From Liolophura sinensis (lineage: Eukaryota > Mollusca > Polyplacophora > Chitonida > Chitonidae), in contig NC_088307.1 in the NCBI RefSeq assembly GCF_032854445.1, positions 11,484,017-11,548,016 of the forward strand: 64,000 nt of DNA, given 5' to 3'. Both the position numbers and the translations under genes were made by a program. Shown here in pieces: positions 11,461 to 22,749 of this stretch. Numbering within the stretch: position 1 is the stretch's first letter; every line of letters begins with the position of its first letter. The notes beneath the pieces are model-generated. The model made no database searches. It saw nothing but the letters and a program-made list of their open reading frames with translations, and had not been told where the DNA came from.

Positions 11461-12229
11461 ATATCAAAGTAAGTTTTGAATCAGTTAATAATTTGCGGCA
11501 CATAGCTTAATTACTTGCATGTAGTACAGACCTATCGGCCTATATCAGATGTCTAAATGAGCGATAGGCCCAACACGTATACTACATCATTGGTACCGTT
11601 TCCGTTGAAATCAAAGCAAATCTCGCATACATATATAGGCAATAGACCTTGCCTCGTGATATCGCATGATGGACAAAGTTGACAAACATGAATGGCCATT
11701 GCCAAAAGAAGGACAACGGGATGGTCATGCGAGCATTATTTATAAACTGCATGTCTATATTCATGCATAGTATTTACAGTGAAGCCTATTTAAAATCATA
11801 GGAGCCTAATTGAGATAAACGGGACGCGTAGTACGATAGCACAGTTATGTCACGCGAGAAATACTGGAATATTTTAGGACTTTTTTGCACAAGGTCTTCT
11901 CCATTCTCATAAATAGCAAATTAGAGACGCAAAATCAAGTAGCGCTCAACATCGTTGACGATAGTCTCTCTAAACCAGACCGTCCTAACCTACCGGTACC
12001 CCACCGGTTATCTGTGTGTCGAAAAACTTATTACATTCGAATACACAGTGATGTAATCAGTGTTAGCCAATGAACGCTCCGTACGAGAAAAAAAAAAGAC
12101 TACGCGGAAGACTTCAAATGTTCATTGGTTGAAGTGGGCGTGTGCCTTCCCCAATACTCATCATAAAGTAAGAACTGGCAAAAGTAAGATGTAGACCGAA
12201 GAACACAATTGCGAGGGGGAAAATAGCAG

Positions 12230-12390
12230 AGAAGCCGAAGCCCTTGTTTGTCAGAAATTCAGGATAAAGGAGCTGCACACATATCAGACATTGCCTGCAA
12301 GCAATTATACAGGGAAAAGATTGCTTTTGTGCGCCGGAAGACTGGAGCAGGAAAATCATTATCCTTCCTGGCGCTGACAACGGTAACCTT
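12230..12390 (+). pseudogene. Possible broken helicase-like fragment (Walker A-like motif)
   Basis: In one plus frame the sequence reads KFRIKELHTYQ. After a frame change it reads CKQLYREKIAFVRRKTGAGK and SLSF. The order resembles the Q-motif to Walker A region of RecQ/DEAD-type helicases (KE...Q then TGAGKS). No further helicase motifs follow, and no start, exon structure or single frame supports a functional gene. It may be a relic of a mobile element or chance. Confidence 0.25.
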
Positions 12391-12716
12391 ATACCAACAA
12401 CAACAACGTCAACAAAACTCAAAAGACGCCCTTATTGTCTCCCGCTACCCTACTTCTCCTGCTGGTTGGGAAAGTCGCAGGGACAGCACTATTGGTTATG
12501 TTGTAGCTTGTTTTTTTTCGATAAATAAAGATATTATTATTATTATATTAGACGTTCTACTGGAAAATAGTAAGTTTCAGCATCAAAAGTACTGTTTTCT
12601 TAATCTATGTAGTTAATACTCTTGTAATAAAACTCAAGCCGTGGCATTTTCGTGTACATGTGTTGATTTGTTACGTGTACACTAGAAAATTATTCATTAA
12701 TCAGGCTAAGGCTTCA

Positions 12717-13304
12717 TACAATATATCGACCTTTTGATATATTAGATATATTATGCATGCATATGAATAATGTTGTGATGGTGGTCAGACCTTTTTCCAG
12801 CTTGAGTAACTTTACAGTATATCGACCTTTTGATATATTAAGATATATTATGCATGCATATGAATAATGTTGTGATGGTGGTCAGACCTTTTTCCAGCTT
12901 GAGTAACTTTTACAGTATATCAACCTTTTGATATATTAAGATATATTATGCATGCATATGAACAATGTTGTGATGGTGGTAAGACCTTTTTCCAGCTTGA
13001 GTAACTTTTACAGTATATCGACCTTTTGATATATTAAGATATATTATGCATGCATATGAACAATGTTGTGATGGTGGTAGGACCTTTTTCCAGCTTGAGT
13101 GACTTTTACAGTATATCAACCTTTTGATATATTAAGATATATTATGCATGCATATGAACAATGTTGTGATGGTGGTAGGACCTTTTTCCAGCTTGAGTGA
13201 CTTTTACAGTATATCAACCTTTTGATATATTAAGATATATTATGCATGCATATGAACAATGTTGTGATGGTGGTAAGACCTTTTTCCAGCTTGAGTAACT
13301 TTTA
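12717..13304. repeat. ~97-bp tandem repeat, 6 copies
   Basis: Units begin ACAGTATATCRACCTTTTGA and contain the palindromic ATGCATGCAT and GACCTTTTTCCAGCTTGAGT. Spacing is 96, 98, 98, 98 and 98 bp. Copies differ at few positions, suggesting recent expansion. Confidence 0.95.
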
Positions 13305-13924
13305 AGCTTCACTAAATTGTCTAGGCCATCTAATATTCTGCAGATACTTTGTGAACTGATCAGTGGGTATTAGGAGTATTTTCTTCATTGATTTTTGAAC
13401 ACCATAGTCAGAAATCTTCACTTGTACAATGGCCAGTAGTCAGTTTTATTATGGATGGAAAAAACTTGAAATTAACCGCTCTACTCATCTACTCTCAGGC
13501 TTGTATTCCAAATAGTTAGAAGAGAGATGGTCTTCAGTGAATATAAAACCAGTAACCCTTGAAGCACCACTTACTGTCACAATGAGAGCAAGAAAATTCC
13601 CAACAGCCTGAACTGATCCTGCACATCATGTGCTAGAATTGGGAGTGCAGCTCACAGAGCAATGACCTGTACCCTGCTGTTAAAAATAACTTTTATGATA
13701 CATTTAGAAGCCCTGGTGATGGGGTGGAGCAAAGGCGGAGTTAACCTGGTGCAGAGAGGGTTTCACTTAGCCATAATTTATTTCAACATGTATTTATAAT
13801 GGTTTTGGTCAGTGTTTTACCAGAACCAAGTGTCGGAAATAATGAGCTACTGCATGAAAACATGAAAGAAACAGTCTGACCAAGCGGTATTAAACACCTG
13901 TGTACCAGGGTTTTACCAGGTTTA

Positions 13925-14040
13925 TGTATTTGATTGTTCTCGAAGGACACACTGAAGAATGTTTAAACAGTGGAGGAAACCAAAGTGCCTGATGTAAACC
14001 ACCAACCTTTGGCAAGTTGCTGATGAACTTTCCCACATAT
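13925..14040. repeat. Old SINE-like repeat (ACCAAAGTGCC / CAACCTTTGGCAAG type)
   Basis: GTGGAGGAAACCAAAGTGCC, ACCACCAACCTTTGGCAAGT and GCTGATGAACTTTCCCACAT are shared with 48118-48245, 57040-57165 and 63325-63460. The tail side resembles SINE family 1. A related piece lies at 13385-13470. Confidence 0.65.
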
Positions 14041-14582
14041 GTTTCACTGAAATACACACCATATTTTTACCAAGGTTCGGATGAACTCTATAGTTCATTT
14101 ATACAATCAAATAATTTCAGATGCAACTTAGTACGCGCGTGTTGGACAGCCAAGCTTTTAAATTCTGAACACGACTGTAGACAAGCATTGGGACCAATTG
14201 TACGGGTTCTAGGCACACTCATAAAGATCATTTGCATCAGATAAGAAAAAGTCACAGTCCAAGTCAGAGTTCCGCTTCAGGTTAGATTTTTTTCTCACGC
14301 ATTCGTCTACCTAAAAAAAGCCATCAGTGAGCATCACTTTCATCACACAGCCAACCACATGATCTTCACCTGTAAAAGGTTCAGGAAGTTCGTCCTGCCG
14401 TCTAACATTAACAACCTCCGGCCATGATGTAAACAATGTATGTCTGACGATAGGGCTTATTTTACCTCCATCCTGAAGAGCGCTGTGTGTATACTAATGA
14501 ACTCACGTGGTATCGCTTTTCAGCTGGGCTACAACTTGAATTGTGCAAGACAAATTGGTCCTCGACTGCTTTAATAGGATGG

Positions 14583-14701
14583 GTAAGTTTTTCCCAGGCT
14601 CTGCCCAGTTTCCTCCCACCACAATGCTGGCTGCTGTCGTATAAGTGAAATATTCTTGAGTACGGCATAAAATACCAATCGAATAAATAAATAAATAAAT
14701 T
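14583..14701 (+). mobile_element. SINE family 1, tail-side fragment
   Basis: CCCAGTTTCCTCCCACCACA, CGTATAAGTGAAATATTCTT and an (AAAT)n tail. Confidence 0.82.
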
Positions 14702-15402
14702 AACAGGATGGGAATGTTAGATAAACAGAAGACACTGACACAACATATCTGATCTTGAGATGAAATCGTTATACTTTGATAACGTTTGGATTACCACATA
14801 TGAAAAAGAAACCTATCTCATCTGTACACATTATCAGTGCAATACTTTCACATTACAGATGCATTCTCACTCTTCTGATGTCTTTTGTTTTGAACCGATG
14901 TATATATATGTTAAACACACCATATTCCAAGGCTCCCTACATGCAAAAGGAAAGAAGATCATCTTATTGATATAAAATGGATACAAGGCATGTTAAGCTT
15001 TTCCTACGTCATTGTCATCTACTGTGTCTAGCATGTGATACACAAACAAGCATCAACAAACGTGTTCCAGCATTACTGCAGCTTGACTAGATACATGTAA
15101 ATTCACTCAAGATCTCTTAAGATTGTTAATACAGACATACATGTATTGTATAAAATATGTAAAATTCATAAAGGAATGGTATAGAAATGGCTCCAATGCT
15201 TTAATCATTTTTCATAACAGCTGCCGTGAACTTGTTTGACAACTTACCAGTGTATGAAAACTATATAGGCCAATATGAACAGTACGACTAGTATGAAAAC
15301 TAAGTAATGTACATGTACATTATCACACATTTTCATTTAGTCAAACTAAAAGTATATATATATTGATGAATTTGGTTAACTTTCATAAATTTCCTGACCT
15401 AC

Positions 15403-15441
15403 AATATATATATATATATAATATAATATATATATATATAC
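15403..15441. repeat. Imperfect (TA)n tract
   Basis: TA dinucleotides interrupted by TAATATAATA. Confidence 0.9.
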
Positions 15442-15608
15442 ACGTCTCTCCCAAGTTAGAAAAAAAATATTAAAAGTTGGGATACTGTTCTGTATCATAG
15501 CAAATACCCCCAATCCACAAAAAGCAAGAGTTCAATCTAATACACACCTGAAAAATACATTCTTGTTTACATACACATTTGTATACCAGTATACGTGTCG
15601 TACATACA

Positions 15609-15653
15609 GGGAAGGCCGGAGAGGAAGCCGGCATAATCTGGACTTGAACTCCA
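15609..15653 (-). mobile_element. SINE family 1, short central fragment
   Basis: GGCCGGAGAGGAAGCCGGCA then CTGGACTTGAACTCC match the centre of the element. Confidence 0.6.
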
Positions 15654-16724
15654 TGCAACTTCAAGTCACTTACAAAACAGGTTGTGGTAGTGGAGCAGAA
15701 TTGGTTGAAACATTTCCTTTCTCGCCGTTGGGGGCGATAGCTCTAAATCTCTTAATGCAGGGAGACGGACTTCCGGTGGCCATTTCGAGGCCACTCTGTT
15801 TGTTCGCTTCCCATTGCTCTTTAACATCCTTGCAAATATTTCCCTCTCTAGTTTGCAGTTGCCCTCTTTCCGTATAGCCTTTTCTAATTTATTTAATCTC
15901 ACGAAACATGGCATGCAGACATAGCCCCTCCTTTCACCTCAACAACGCAAGGAAGGACGAAGTGGAAAGTGTCCAGGAGCTCCTAAGAAGTCTTACTTCT
16001 CGTCGTCAAATCCCGCCTTTGGGCTGTCCACAACACGATTATTCACTGTGGACACTAGCTGTGCTAAACAAATTCTACAGTAAACTTTGAAATCCACGTA
16101 ATCTTTCCATTTCTTGGGCGTGGCCATCGAATAGCATGGTTGTCGTATATGGAGCTATAGGTGTCTGCACATGTCAGCTGTCATTTACTGTTTACGACTT
16201 CCCGCCAGGAGATAGTAGAGTCGGTTCCATTGGTCGGCCAGGATTATGTTAAATAGCTATGTTTACATCACCGTATGCGAGATGTGCAGGCTTTTCAGCA
16301 GAAGTTGAGTAGACTTACGGCTGCGGCCCTCTGCATAAGAAGAGTAAGAAAACGACAACACCAGATCAAATGTATATATCCATCGATAAAGTACCCCACT
16401 TGAAGTTTCTTTTTATTTTGGTCATGTTGCACAGCCAAGACATCGCACTTCAAAGTAAACAAAATCATGCACACTGAGACAATCGAGAGGGCTCCTATGC
16501 ATGCTATCAGTTTTAATCAATCACATCTCTTCCTAAATAACTTATATTATATTATTATATAATATAATTATATTATTCGTTGTCTTTTCTTGTAAGATGA
16601 TCAGATTATAGAACTTCGTTTATTGGGTATAGACATATAACTACTTCATGTGTCCCCATCACATTAGCATCTTAATATACAGTATCGCGATTTGGTCTGT
16701 CAATCTGTCTGTTTGTCCGTGTAT

Positions 16725-16810
16725 CCGCCGATAGTGCTGACACCTTTATAGCGCGGCTTCACTGGAACGTCATGCCAAAGACATCAGACAACACGCCCTG
16801 CCCAGATTAA
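16725..16810 (-). mobile_element. SINE family 2-related fragment
   Basis: AGTGCTGACACCTTTATAGC, ATGCCAAAGACATCAGACAA and CACGCCCTGCCC resemble the central part of the 8150-8455 element. Confidence 0.5.
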
Positions 16811-17319
16811 TGATGGCGTCTTTTACGAGCAGGTTAATTGCCGGTGTTTATCAAGTCACATGTGCCTGTAGAAAAATGGGCGGGATCTAACATTCCCACG
16901 TTGGGGTCTGTCTGCGTTGAGCTTTCAGCACAGCTAGATTGTCTATGCATTGCAACTTTCTGGGTAGAGTGAAGAAACGTAGCACTGACTAAATCGACTG
17001 CTATTCTGAATGCACCGTATATTGACTTGTGCTAAGTTTTGCTTTGCGTGTTTATACACCGTAGGGATACCTGCAAAGCCAGTGACCGCCATGGTTAAAC
17101 ATTAATGGTCGTTGATAGTTATTATATATACACGTATAAGGTTAAATTATTCAAATGTAAACGGTGTGTATCCTGAAAATGTATTTTAATTTGTTTGAAT
17201 TCAACAGATGTCTTAAAAACCATAGCAAACAATAATATGGATTGCACATGTCTAATAAAAGACCTTTAAACACTGTCCATGAAAATATTTCAATTTATTT
17301 TGTTTACTTTTCTCAACTG

Positions 17320-17430
17320 TGTCGTGTCTGGTGACTTCGGCATGATGCTTAATCCAGTGGCGGCAGCACTTTGATGACATGGACTCGCCCTACCACAAGA
17401 GGGACACAGACCCCCATTACAACTTCCGTT
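17320..17430 (+). mobile_element. SINE family 2-related fragment
   Basis: Reversed relative to 8150-8455: GTGTCGTGTCTGGTGACTTC, AGTGGCGGCAGCACTTTGAT and GCCCTACCACAAGAGG match its complement. It explains part of the 139-codon open frame at 17290-17709, which I do not call a gene. Confidence 0.65.
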
Positions 17431-18093
17431 TTTCGGTAGGGCCGATTGTAGTTCTGTGAATTTTAGGGTATAAAGTGTTTTTTTGCTCCCACGCGTCCAT
17501 TTTTGGTGCACAGGTGCATGCTTGGTATTAAAATGCTGGAAACTGTCTAAACTTTGAGGAGGTATGAGCTTTATTGATGAAAGTTTGAAATTTTGAGTGA
17601 GAGGACACAAGGTGTGAGGTAGTGATGAGGCTGCGAGTGACATCCCCTTGGCGTTGCTAGGCACGCCTCCCAGCTGCCGGCATGTAAAGGTCCAGATTTT
17701 GACGGTCAACCTATGTCAAGATTTTTATGGCTTCTTTCTCACAGGCTGGGACAGGTATGCACCAAAGCTTATTGTCCACGGAATGTTTGGGACTGAGCTA
17801 CAGTGCTAGACGTTAACATTGTCGCTTATGGAAAATTAATGGGGGTCCGAGGCCAGAGGACACGAGATATGCGCTGAATGACTCCTCGCAGTCACATGAC
17901 TGCAAAATTTTTCGCCATTTAATACTCGCAGACTGCTAAACTTTGAGCTTCTTTCAAACTGCTTGTGTATGCATAACGATGCGCAATCGCTGAATGGACA
18001 TTGAAACGAACTATGTTTCAAGCAAATAATGTAGCTGACTTGACGCCATTGATACTGGGCCTCAACATATACACACGTAGGGCCTATAGGCCT

Positions 18094-18356
18094 ATCTCCG
18101 TAGAATCCTATGTTTTAAACTTACTTTCTGACTTGCATTAAGTACCTCCGTAGAATTTGATGTTTTAAACTTACTTTCTGAATTGCAGTTAGTACCTCCG
18201 TAGAATCCGATGTTTTAAACTTACTTTCTGAATTGGAATAAGTACCTCCGTAGAATCCGATGTTTTAAACTTACTTTCCGAATTGCAGTTAGTACCTCCG
18301 TAGAATCCGAAGTTTTAAACTTACTTTCGGAATTGGAATAAGCACCTCCGTAGAAT
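18094..18356. repeat. 50-bp tandem repeat, 5 full units plus a truncated sixth
   Basis: CTCCGTAGAAT recurs at 18096, 18146, 18196, 18246, 18296 and 18346, exactly 50 bases apart. The sixth unit is cut after about 10 bases, where a SINE head begins. Confidence 0.95.
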
Positions 18357-18545
18357 CCCCCGTGGCTCAGTTGATTAGCGCGTTAGCGCAGCGTAATGAC
18401 GCAGGAGCCTTTTATCAATGCAGCCGCTGTGAGTTCAAGTACAGCTCATGCTGGCTTCCTCTCCGGCCGTATGTGGGAGGTCTTATAGCAACCTGCGGAT
18501 GGTCATGGGTTTCCCCCGGGCTCTGTCTTTCAGAGGGACATACGT
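18355..18545 (+). mobile_element. SINE family 1, head half
   Basis: The tRNA-like head is well preserved (GTGGCTCAGTTGATTAGCGC; GAGTTCAAGTAC), followed by the CTCCGGCCGTATGTGGGAGG block, and is truncated after CGGGCTCTGTCTTTC. It starts exactly where the 50-bp array breaks off. Confidence 0.88.
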
Positions 18546-20574
18546 GGATCTGTGTAGTTTTCCATTCATGTTTGCATGTACGGCATTCTCAAGATGGAAC
18601 CAAATTACGAGTGATCAAAGAATGATTGTCAGTTGTATTAACAAATACAGCATACTTGAAATCTCGACGTTCTCACTGTGTAAAGATTCACAATCTAACA
18701 ACCATGGCCCCCGTTCTTTCATTAATGCATATAGGGCAGTTTTTCCTTACTGTATTTTAAAATCTGCACCAGTGGCCTTGTGAAGTCATAAGCATTCATT
18801 TTCAAAAAAAAAAAAACTTTTCCCGAAATTTGATTGATGATGCCCTTTGGAAGTGTCTGCAGAATGTATGTCTAATGTTAGACCACTGAACCTTAACCAG
18901 CTTAAGTAGTTCGGACATCAGCTGTGTCTAATAAAAGAATTAGAGTAAAACCAGGCCCCGTGTTCAGGAAGGAATCTTAAATTTAAGTAAAAATTCTAAA
19001 TCACTTTAAATTTGAATTTCTTACGTAGCAAGGGCAAAATATTGGTTGACAGCATGAATTCTGGATAAGCTAGTGTACATCAAACTTCAGCCAAAATAAC
19101 GAAAAGAAAGATACCAGATTCAATGAATGAAAAACTGACTTAAGTCTAAGATCGCTTCGTGACGGCAGTGTGATATTAGGATGCAGAATCAGGTAATAAA
19201 TAAAACACAGCGCTAATTGCAATTTATTAGAAATCACTGGTCTAGAATTACTCTAGAATCAGTTTATTGAATATTTGTGCAGTAATTGGTAAACGTAAAA
19301 GTCATGTATTACAAGAGGTCAGTCTTCAATCCGGCTTGGACCTTAGTCTCCATCATTGTAGTAGAAAACGTACCTCATCGTATGAAATCATGCATGTATA
19401 CTTGGTGTTTACCGCAGTATATCATAGAGAATGTTCACGCGTTTAAGCAAAGGCCGGTGAGGAATCGGGGTCAAAAAAGAAAAAAAAAACAAGAGTGTAT
19501 CCCAACTGGGATTATTGACGTCAATTTTTACTGGAATATTGTTCAGTTTACGCATGGGAATATTGTGCACCTTTTGGGACTGGTGTGCACATTCTCGAAA
19601 TACAGCACATCTTCTCAGATTATTATATACATCTTGGAATGTATTGCGTATACCTTTTGGGAATATCGTGATCCTTCTGGGAATATTGTGAACCTTCTGG
19701 GAATTTTGTGCACCTTCTGAAAATATTGGGAGCCTTCTGGGAATATTTGTGCACCTCCTGGGAACAATGTGCACCTTCTGGGAATATTGTGCACCTTCTG
19801 GGAGTATTGTGAGTCTTCTGAGAATTTTGTGCATCTTCTGGGAATAATGTGAACCTTCTGGGAACTTTGTGCACCTTCCGGGAATTTTGTTCACCTTCTG
19901 AAAGTATTGTGAGCCTTCTGGGAATATTGTGCACCTTCTGGGAATATTGTGCACATTCTGGAAATATTGTGAGTCTTCTGTGAATGTTGTGCACCTTTCG
20001 GCAAACATTATGAGTCTTCTGGAAATATTGTGAACCTTCTGGGGATTTGTGCAATTCCTGGGAATATCGTGAGCCCTGTGGGAATATTGTGAACCTTCTG
20101 GTAATATTGTGAACCTTCTGGAAATATTGTGAACCTTCTGGGGATTTGTGCAATTCCTGGGAATATTGTGAGCCCTGTGGGAATATTGTGAGCCCTGTGG
20201 TAATATTGTGAACCTTCTGGAAATATTGTGAACCTTCTGGGAATATTGCACACTTTCTGCACAAATACTGCTTACGTACTGGAATTATACACACATAAAC
20301 TTGAATTATTTTTTCATCCATACTGGGTTTATTGTACACTAACAATACTCAAATTCAGGTTTATTTCTTTGAATTTCATATGATCTGTAAGAAGTGCTTC
20401 GTTTTCTCAACTTATATTCATTAAAACATGTTGTAAAATTAAAATGGCATGGCAGATAAGGGGATATTTCTATAGGGTACCGTGCATTCAAGCATGAATA
20501 ATTGTGTTATTGGAGCGCCTATATAAATATATTCATTTATTCACGGCATAAAAAGCAATGCTGATCTAATTAAG
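18546..20574. other. Intergenic, no gene recognised
   Basis: Apart from the 20-bp minisatellite (19525-20260) it is plain AT-rich DNA. No exon is supported. Confidence 0.5.
19525..20260. repeat. 20-bp minisatellite, about 36 units
   Basis: Degenerate repeats of GGGAATATTGTGCACCTTCT. The minus strand is open for up to 280 codons and all three minus frames are largely open, because a 20-bp unit cycles through frames every 60 bp. The predicted 20-residue periodic peptide is a by-product of the repeat. Confidence 0.92.
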
Positions 20575-21087
20575 GGGACCTCCGTGGCCGAGGGTGAGTG
20601 AGTGAGTGAGTGACTGAGTGCTTGAGGTTTCACGTCGTACTTAACAATTTGTCAGTCATATGACGATGAAGGAGTCCTCAGAGTGCATGTACGTGTAATG
20701 TGCTTCCCTGTTGCAGAATGGATTTCCACGGCTCTTTTATCTGATGCTGCTTCACTGAGACGACTTACCATTGCAGTATCCTCTTAATGCTAAACGCCAA
20801 GCGAGGAAGCTATAACTTCCTCTTTTATAAAAGTTTTAGGTGTGACCCGACCCAGGATTGAACCTGGATCACACGTCCCCGAAGCGGACGCTATGCCAGC
20901 TGAGACATCGGGGCCGGTCCGTGGCCGAGGGAGTTAGCACGCCAGTACGGCACAATGACCCAGGAGTCAACAACCTGCGGAAGGTCGTGGGTTTCCCCTG
21001 GGCTCTGCCCGGTTTCCTCCCACTGTAATGCTGACCGCCGTCGTATAAGTAAAATATTCATGAGTACAGCGTAAAACACCAATCAAA

Positions 21088-21118
<31 letters not shown>

Positions 21119-21120
21119 AT
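20575..21120 (+). mobile_element. SINE family 1 interrupted by SINE family 2
   Basis: The head fragment 20575-20594 and the rest (20919-21120, ending in (AAAT)n) flank a family-2 SINE at 20595-20918. The 13-bp sequence CCGTGGCCGAGGG is duplicated at 20582-20594 and 20919-20931. The family-1 copy also has an internal deletion between head and body. Confidence 0.9.
20595..20918 (-). mobile_element. tRNA-derived SINE family 2, full length
   Basis: On the minus strand it has a tRNA-like head with TCTCAGCTGGCATAGCGT (box A) and GGTTCAATCC (box B), a body with CGTCATATGACTGACAAATT and a (ACTC)n tail. It is inserted in family-1 SINE sequence with a 13-bp target duplication. Confidence 0.9.
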
Positions 21121-21254
21121 CCAATTAAGTTTTCTTGTGTTCTGCTCTTGCTTGCACGCATTGCATTTTTGACGACTTGACATCTCAGCAAGTTCTTCCG
21201 CCTATTGTCGTTATAAAGTCGACACGCTAAAATGAAATGGTAAATAACATCCAG

Positions 21255-21960
21255 TTGCTTTTCTTTTTATTGCTCTCTTTTGTGAGGCACTGGCGAATCT
21301 TTCACACGTGTGAATCCAGGTGTAGAAACGGACATTGGTATACCAGCCGCCAAACAAGATGTACGTTCTGGGTCATTACTAATCGCAAGATAATTTACAA
21401 AACAAAGTTCAACACAAACCATCAAAGAACTAGTGAGAAAGTATATAGAGTAAGAAATTAGGACGGATTCTTGCATGCCCAGATTCATAAGCAGTCAACA
21501 CTTTCCAGTGATGATGGAAAGAGGCAACGAATGTTCTAGGCGAATGAAACAAATCAGTGTATCCGTGCAAGTTTATAAGTTGTCCAAAATTGAAACTTGT
21601 ACTTTGACCGCAAGTGTTCATATATGCAACATTGTGATTATATTGGGCACAGTAAATATACGGCCCATGGATCGGCCCATGGGGTTAAGCGGATTTTGAC
21701 AGAATTATGAAGCACTGTGCCAGAGATTCTGGTCAAACTCTTCATATTTCATACCTACAACAGATTTCAATACATTCATTGCAAATCTTAAGTAACAGTG
21801 GGAAGGTGGTTGGTGGAGTGACTTGGGTACGCTAGTTCTTGCAGCGATAACCTGTGACGTTGTTTGAACTCGTCGCTTAGCACACAGGATCTAGCAAAAT
21901 CTAAACAAATGCAGTTCCCAGCATTCGTCATGCATGACGTCAGAAGAGAACGCCAGCTCA
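21255..21960 (+). repeat. Dispersed ~700 bp repeat, copy 1
   Basis: This is collinear with 29440-30370. Shared blocks are CAAAGAACTA (21423), TGTTCTAGGCGA, GTTCATATAT, AATATACG and CACAGGATCTA near the end. No long open frame or terminal repeat was seen. It is unclassified. Confidence 0.75.
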
Positions 21961-22193
21961 CTTGCCACCAAGGAACCATGAAGAGTAAAATCAGGACACG
22001 CTAGAAAATTCACTTTTGGGGTAATTTATCCATTGGTTCATTGTGTTTAACGCCTTGCTCAAGAATTGTTCACCTCCTGTCGGAAAATGGGATTGAACCC
22101 AAGTCTGGTGTGACAATAGCACCTTAACCACTCCCCTGCAGAAATCACACATTCGATACAATGCTTCTTCTTTAGGTCAAAATGTCTTGCAGG

Positions 22194-22395
22194 AGCCCGA
22201 GGCCGAGTGTTTAGTTTGCTAGCACAATCTCTTACCAATACGTCCACTCCGAGTTAAAGTCCTCTCCTGGCATTCAAGCGAAGGTCTACCAGCAGATTAT
22301 GGGTGAGTGTGGGTTTCCTCCCATGGTAATATTGGCCGAGTTGGCAAAATTGAAATATTCTTGAATGTAGTGTAAAACTCCGATGGAATAGATAA
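22194..22395 (+). mobile_element. SINE family 1, old diverged copy
   Basis: GCCCGAGGCCGAGTGTTTAG, GGGTTTCCTCCCATGGTAAT and ATATTCTTGAATGTAGTGTA follow the family order with many differences. Fragments of related elements flank it at 22024-22080 and 22476-22530. Confidence 0.65.
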
Positions 22396-22538
22396 AAATA
22401 TCAATTGAAATGGTCAGTGATTTACTCTGGGCACTCCTTTCTCCCCTTACGCGTATGAAGCTGACATCATTGTCATATATTTCATGCAAGTGAAACATTC
22501 TAGAGTAAGGCATACGACAGCAATCAACGCAATAAATC

Positions 22539-22745
22539 AGTTCTTCAACCTTTTCACATGTTTGCAAGGTGTTTATTCAAGCACATTCATAAGGCATTAT
22601 TCTGTGCAGATTTGTAAAATTATACTTTAGAAGCGCTGAAATTGGCCAACCCAACCAATGTAGTTTTGTCTCCAAAATCAAAATAAAATATGTGCATGAA
22701 TTGCTTTGACAGTTCCTCTTTCATTTGCGAAAAAGTTGAGGATAT
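22539..22745 (+). mobile_element. MITE-like element, family 1
   Basis: It has the same TTCTTCAACCTTTTCACATG start, AACCAATGTAGTTTTGTCTC core and AAGTTGAGGA end as the copy at 6220. Confidence 0.8.
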
Positions 22746-22749
22746 ATGG

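Larger units (their letters stand above)
13305..18093. other. Intergenic, no gene recognised
   Basis: Scattered SINE remnants are listed separately. A CG-richer patch at 15690-16340 could mark a promoter or first exon: there, an 83-codon minus frame starts at 15914 and ends at a GTAAGT donor-like site near 15670, and a 60-codon plus frame starts at 15908. Neither resembles a known protein. 14702-15600 and 16341-17300 show nothing definite. Confidence 0.4.

Noticed and set aside
12114-12422. 102-codon minus-strand open frame with hydrophobic stretches
   Set aside because: Overlaps the helicase-like fragment on the other strand; no family resemblance and no promoter or splice evidence.
17290-17709. 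139-codon minus-strand open frame
   Set aside because: Part of it is SINE 2-related sequence; no recognisable domain, signal or splice sites.
18355-18440. tRNA gene
   Set aside because: Box A and box B are present, but the cloverleaf is imperfect and the sequence continues into the SINE body. The same applies to the heads at 20880-20918, 29800-29869, 56560-56620, 62660-62709 and 63670-63725.
19409-20345. Open frames of 280 and 240 codons on the minus strand
   Set aside because: Explained by the 20-bp minisatellite; all three frames are open, which argues against selection for one protein.
22060-22140. tRNA-like sequence (GGGTTCAATCCC, minus strand)
   Set aside because: Only a B-box-like block and a partial A-box-like block; next to SINE fragments, so most likely a decayed SINE head. 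A similar remnant lies at about 36230-36310.
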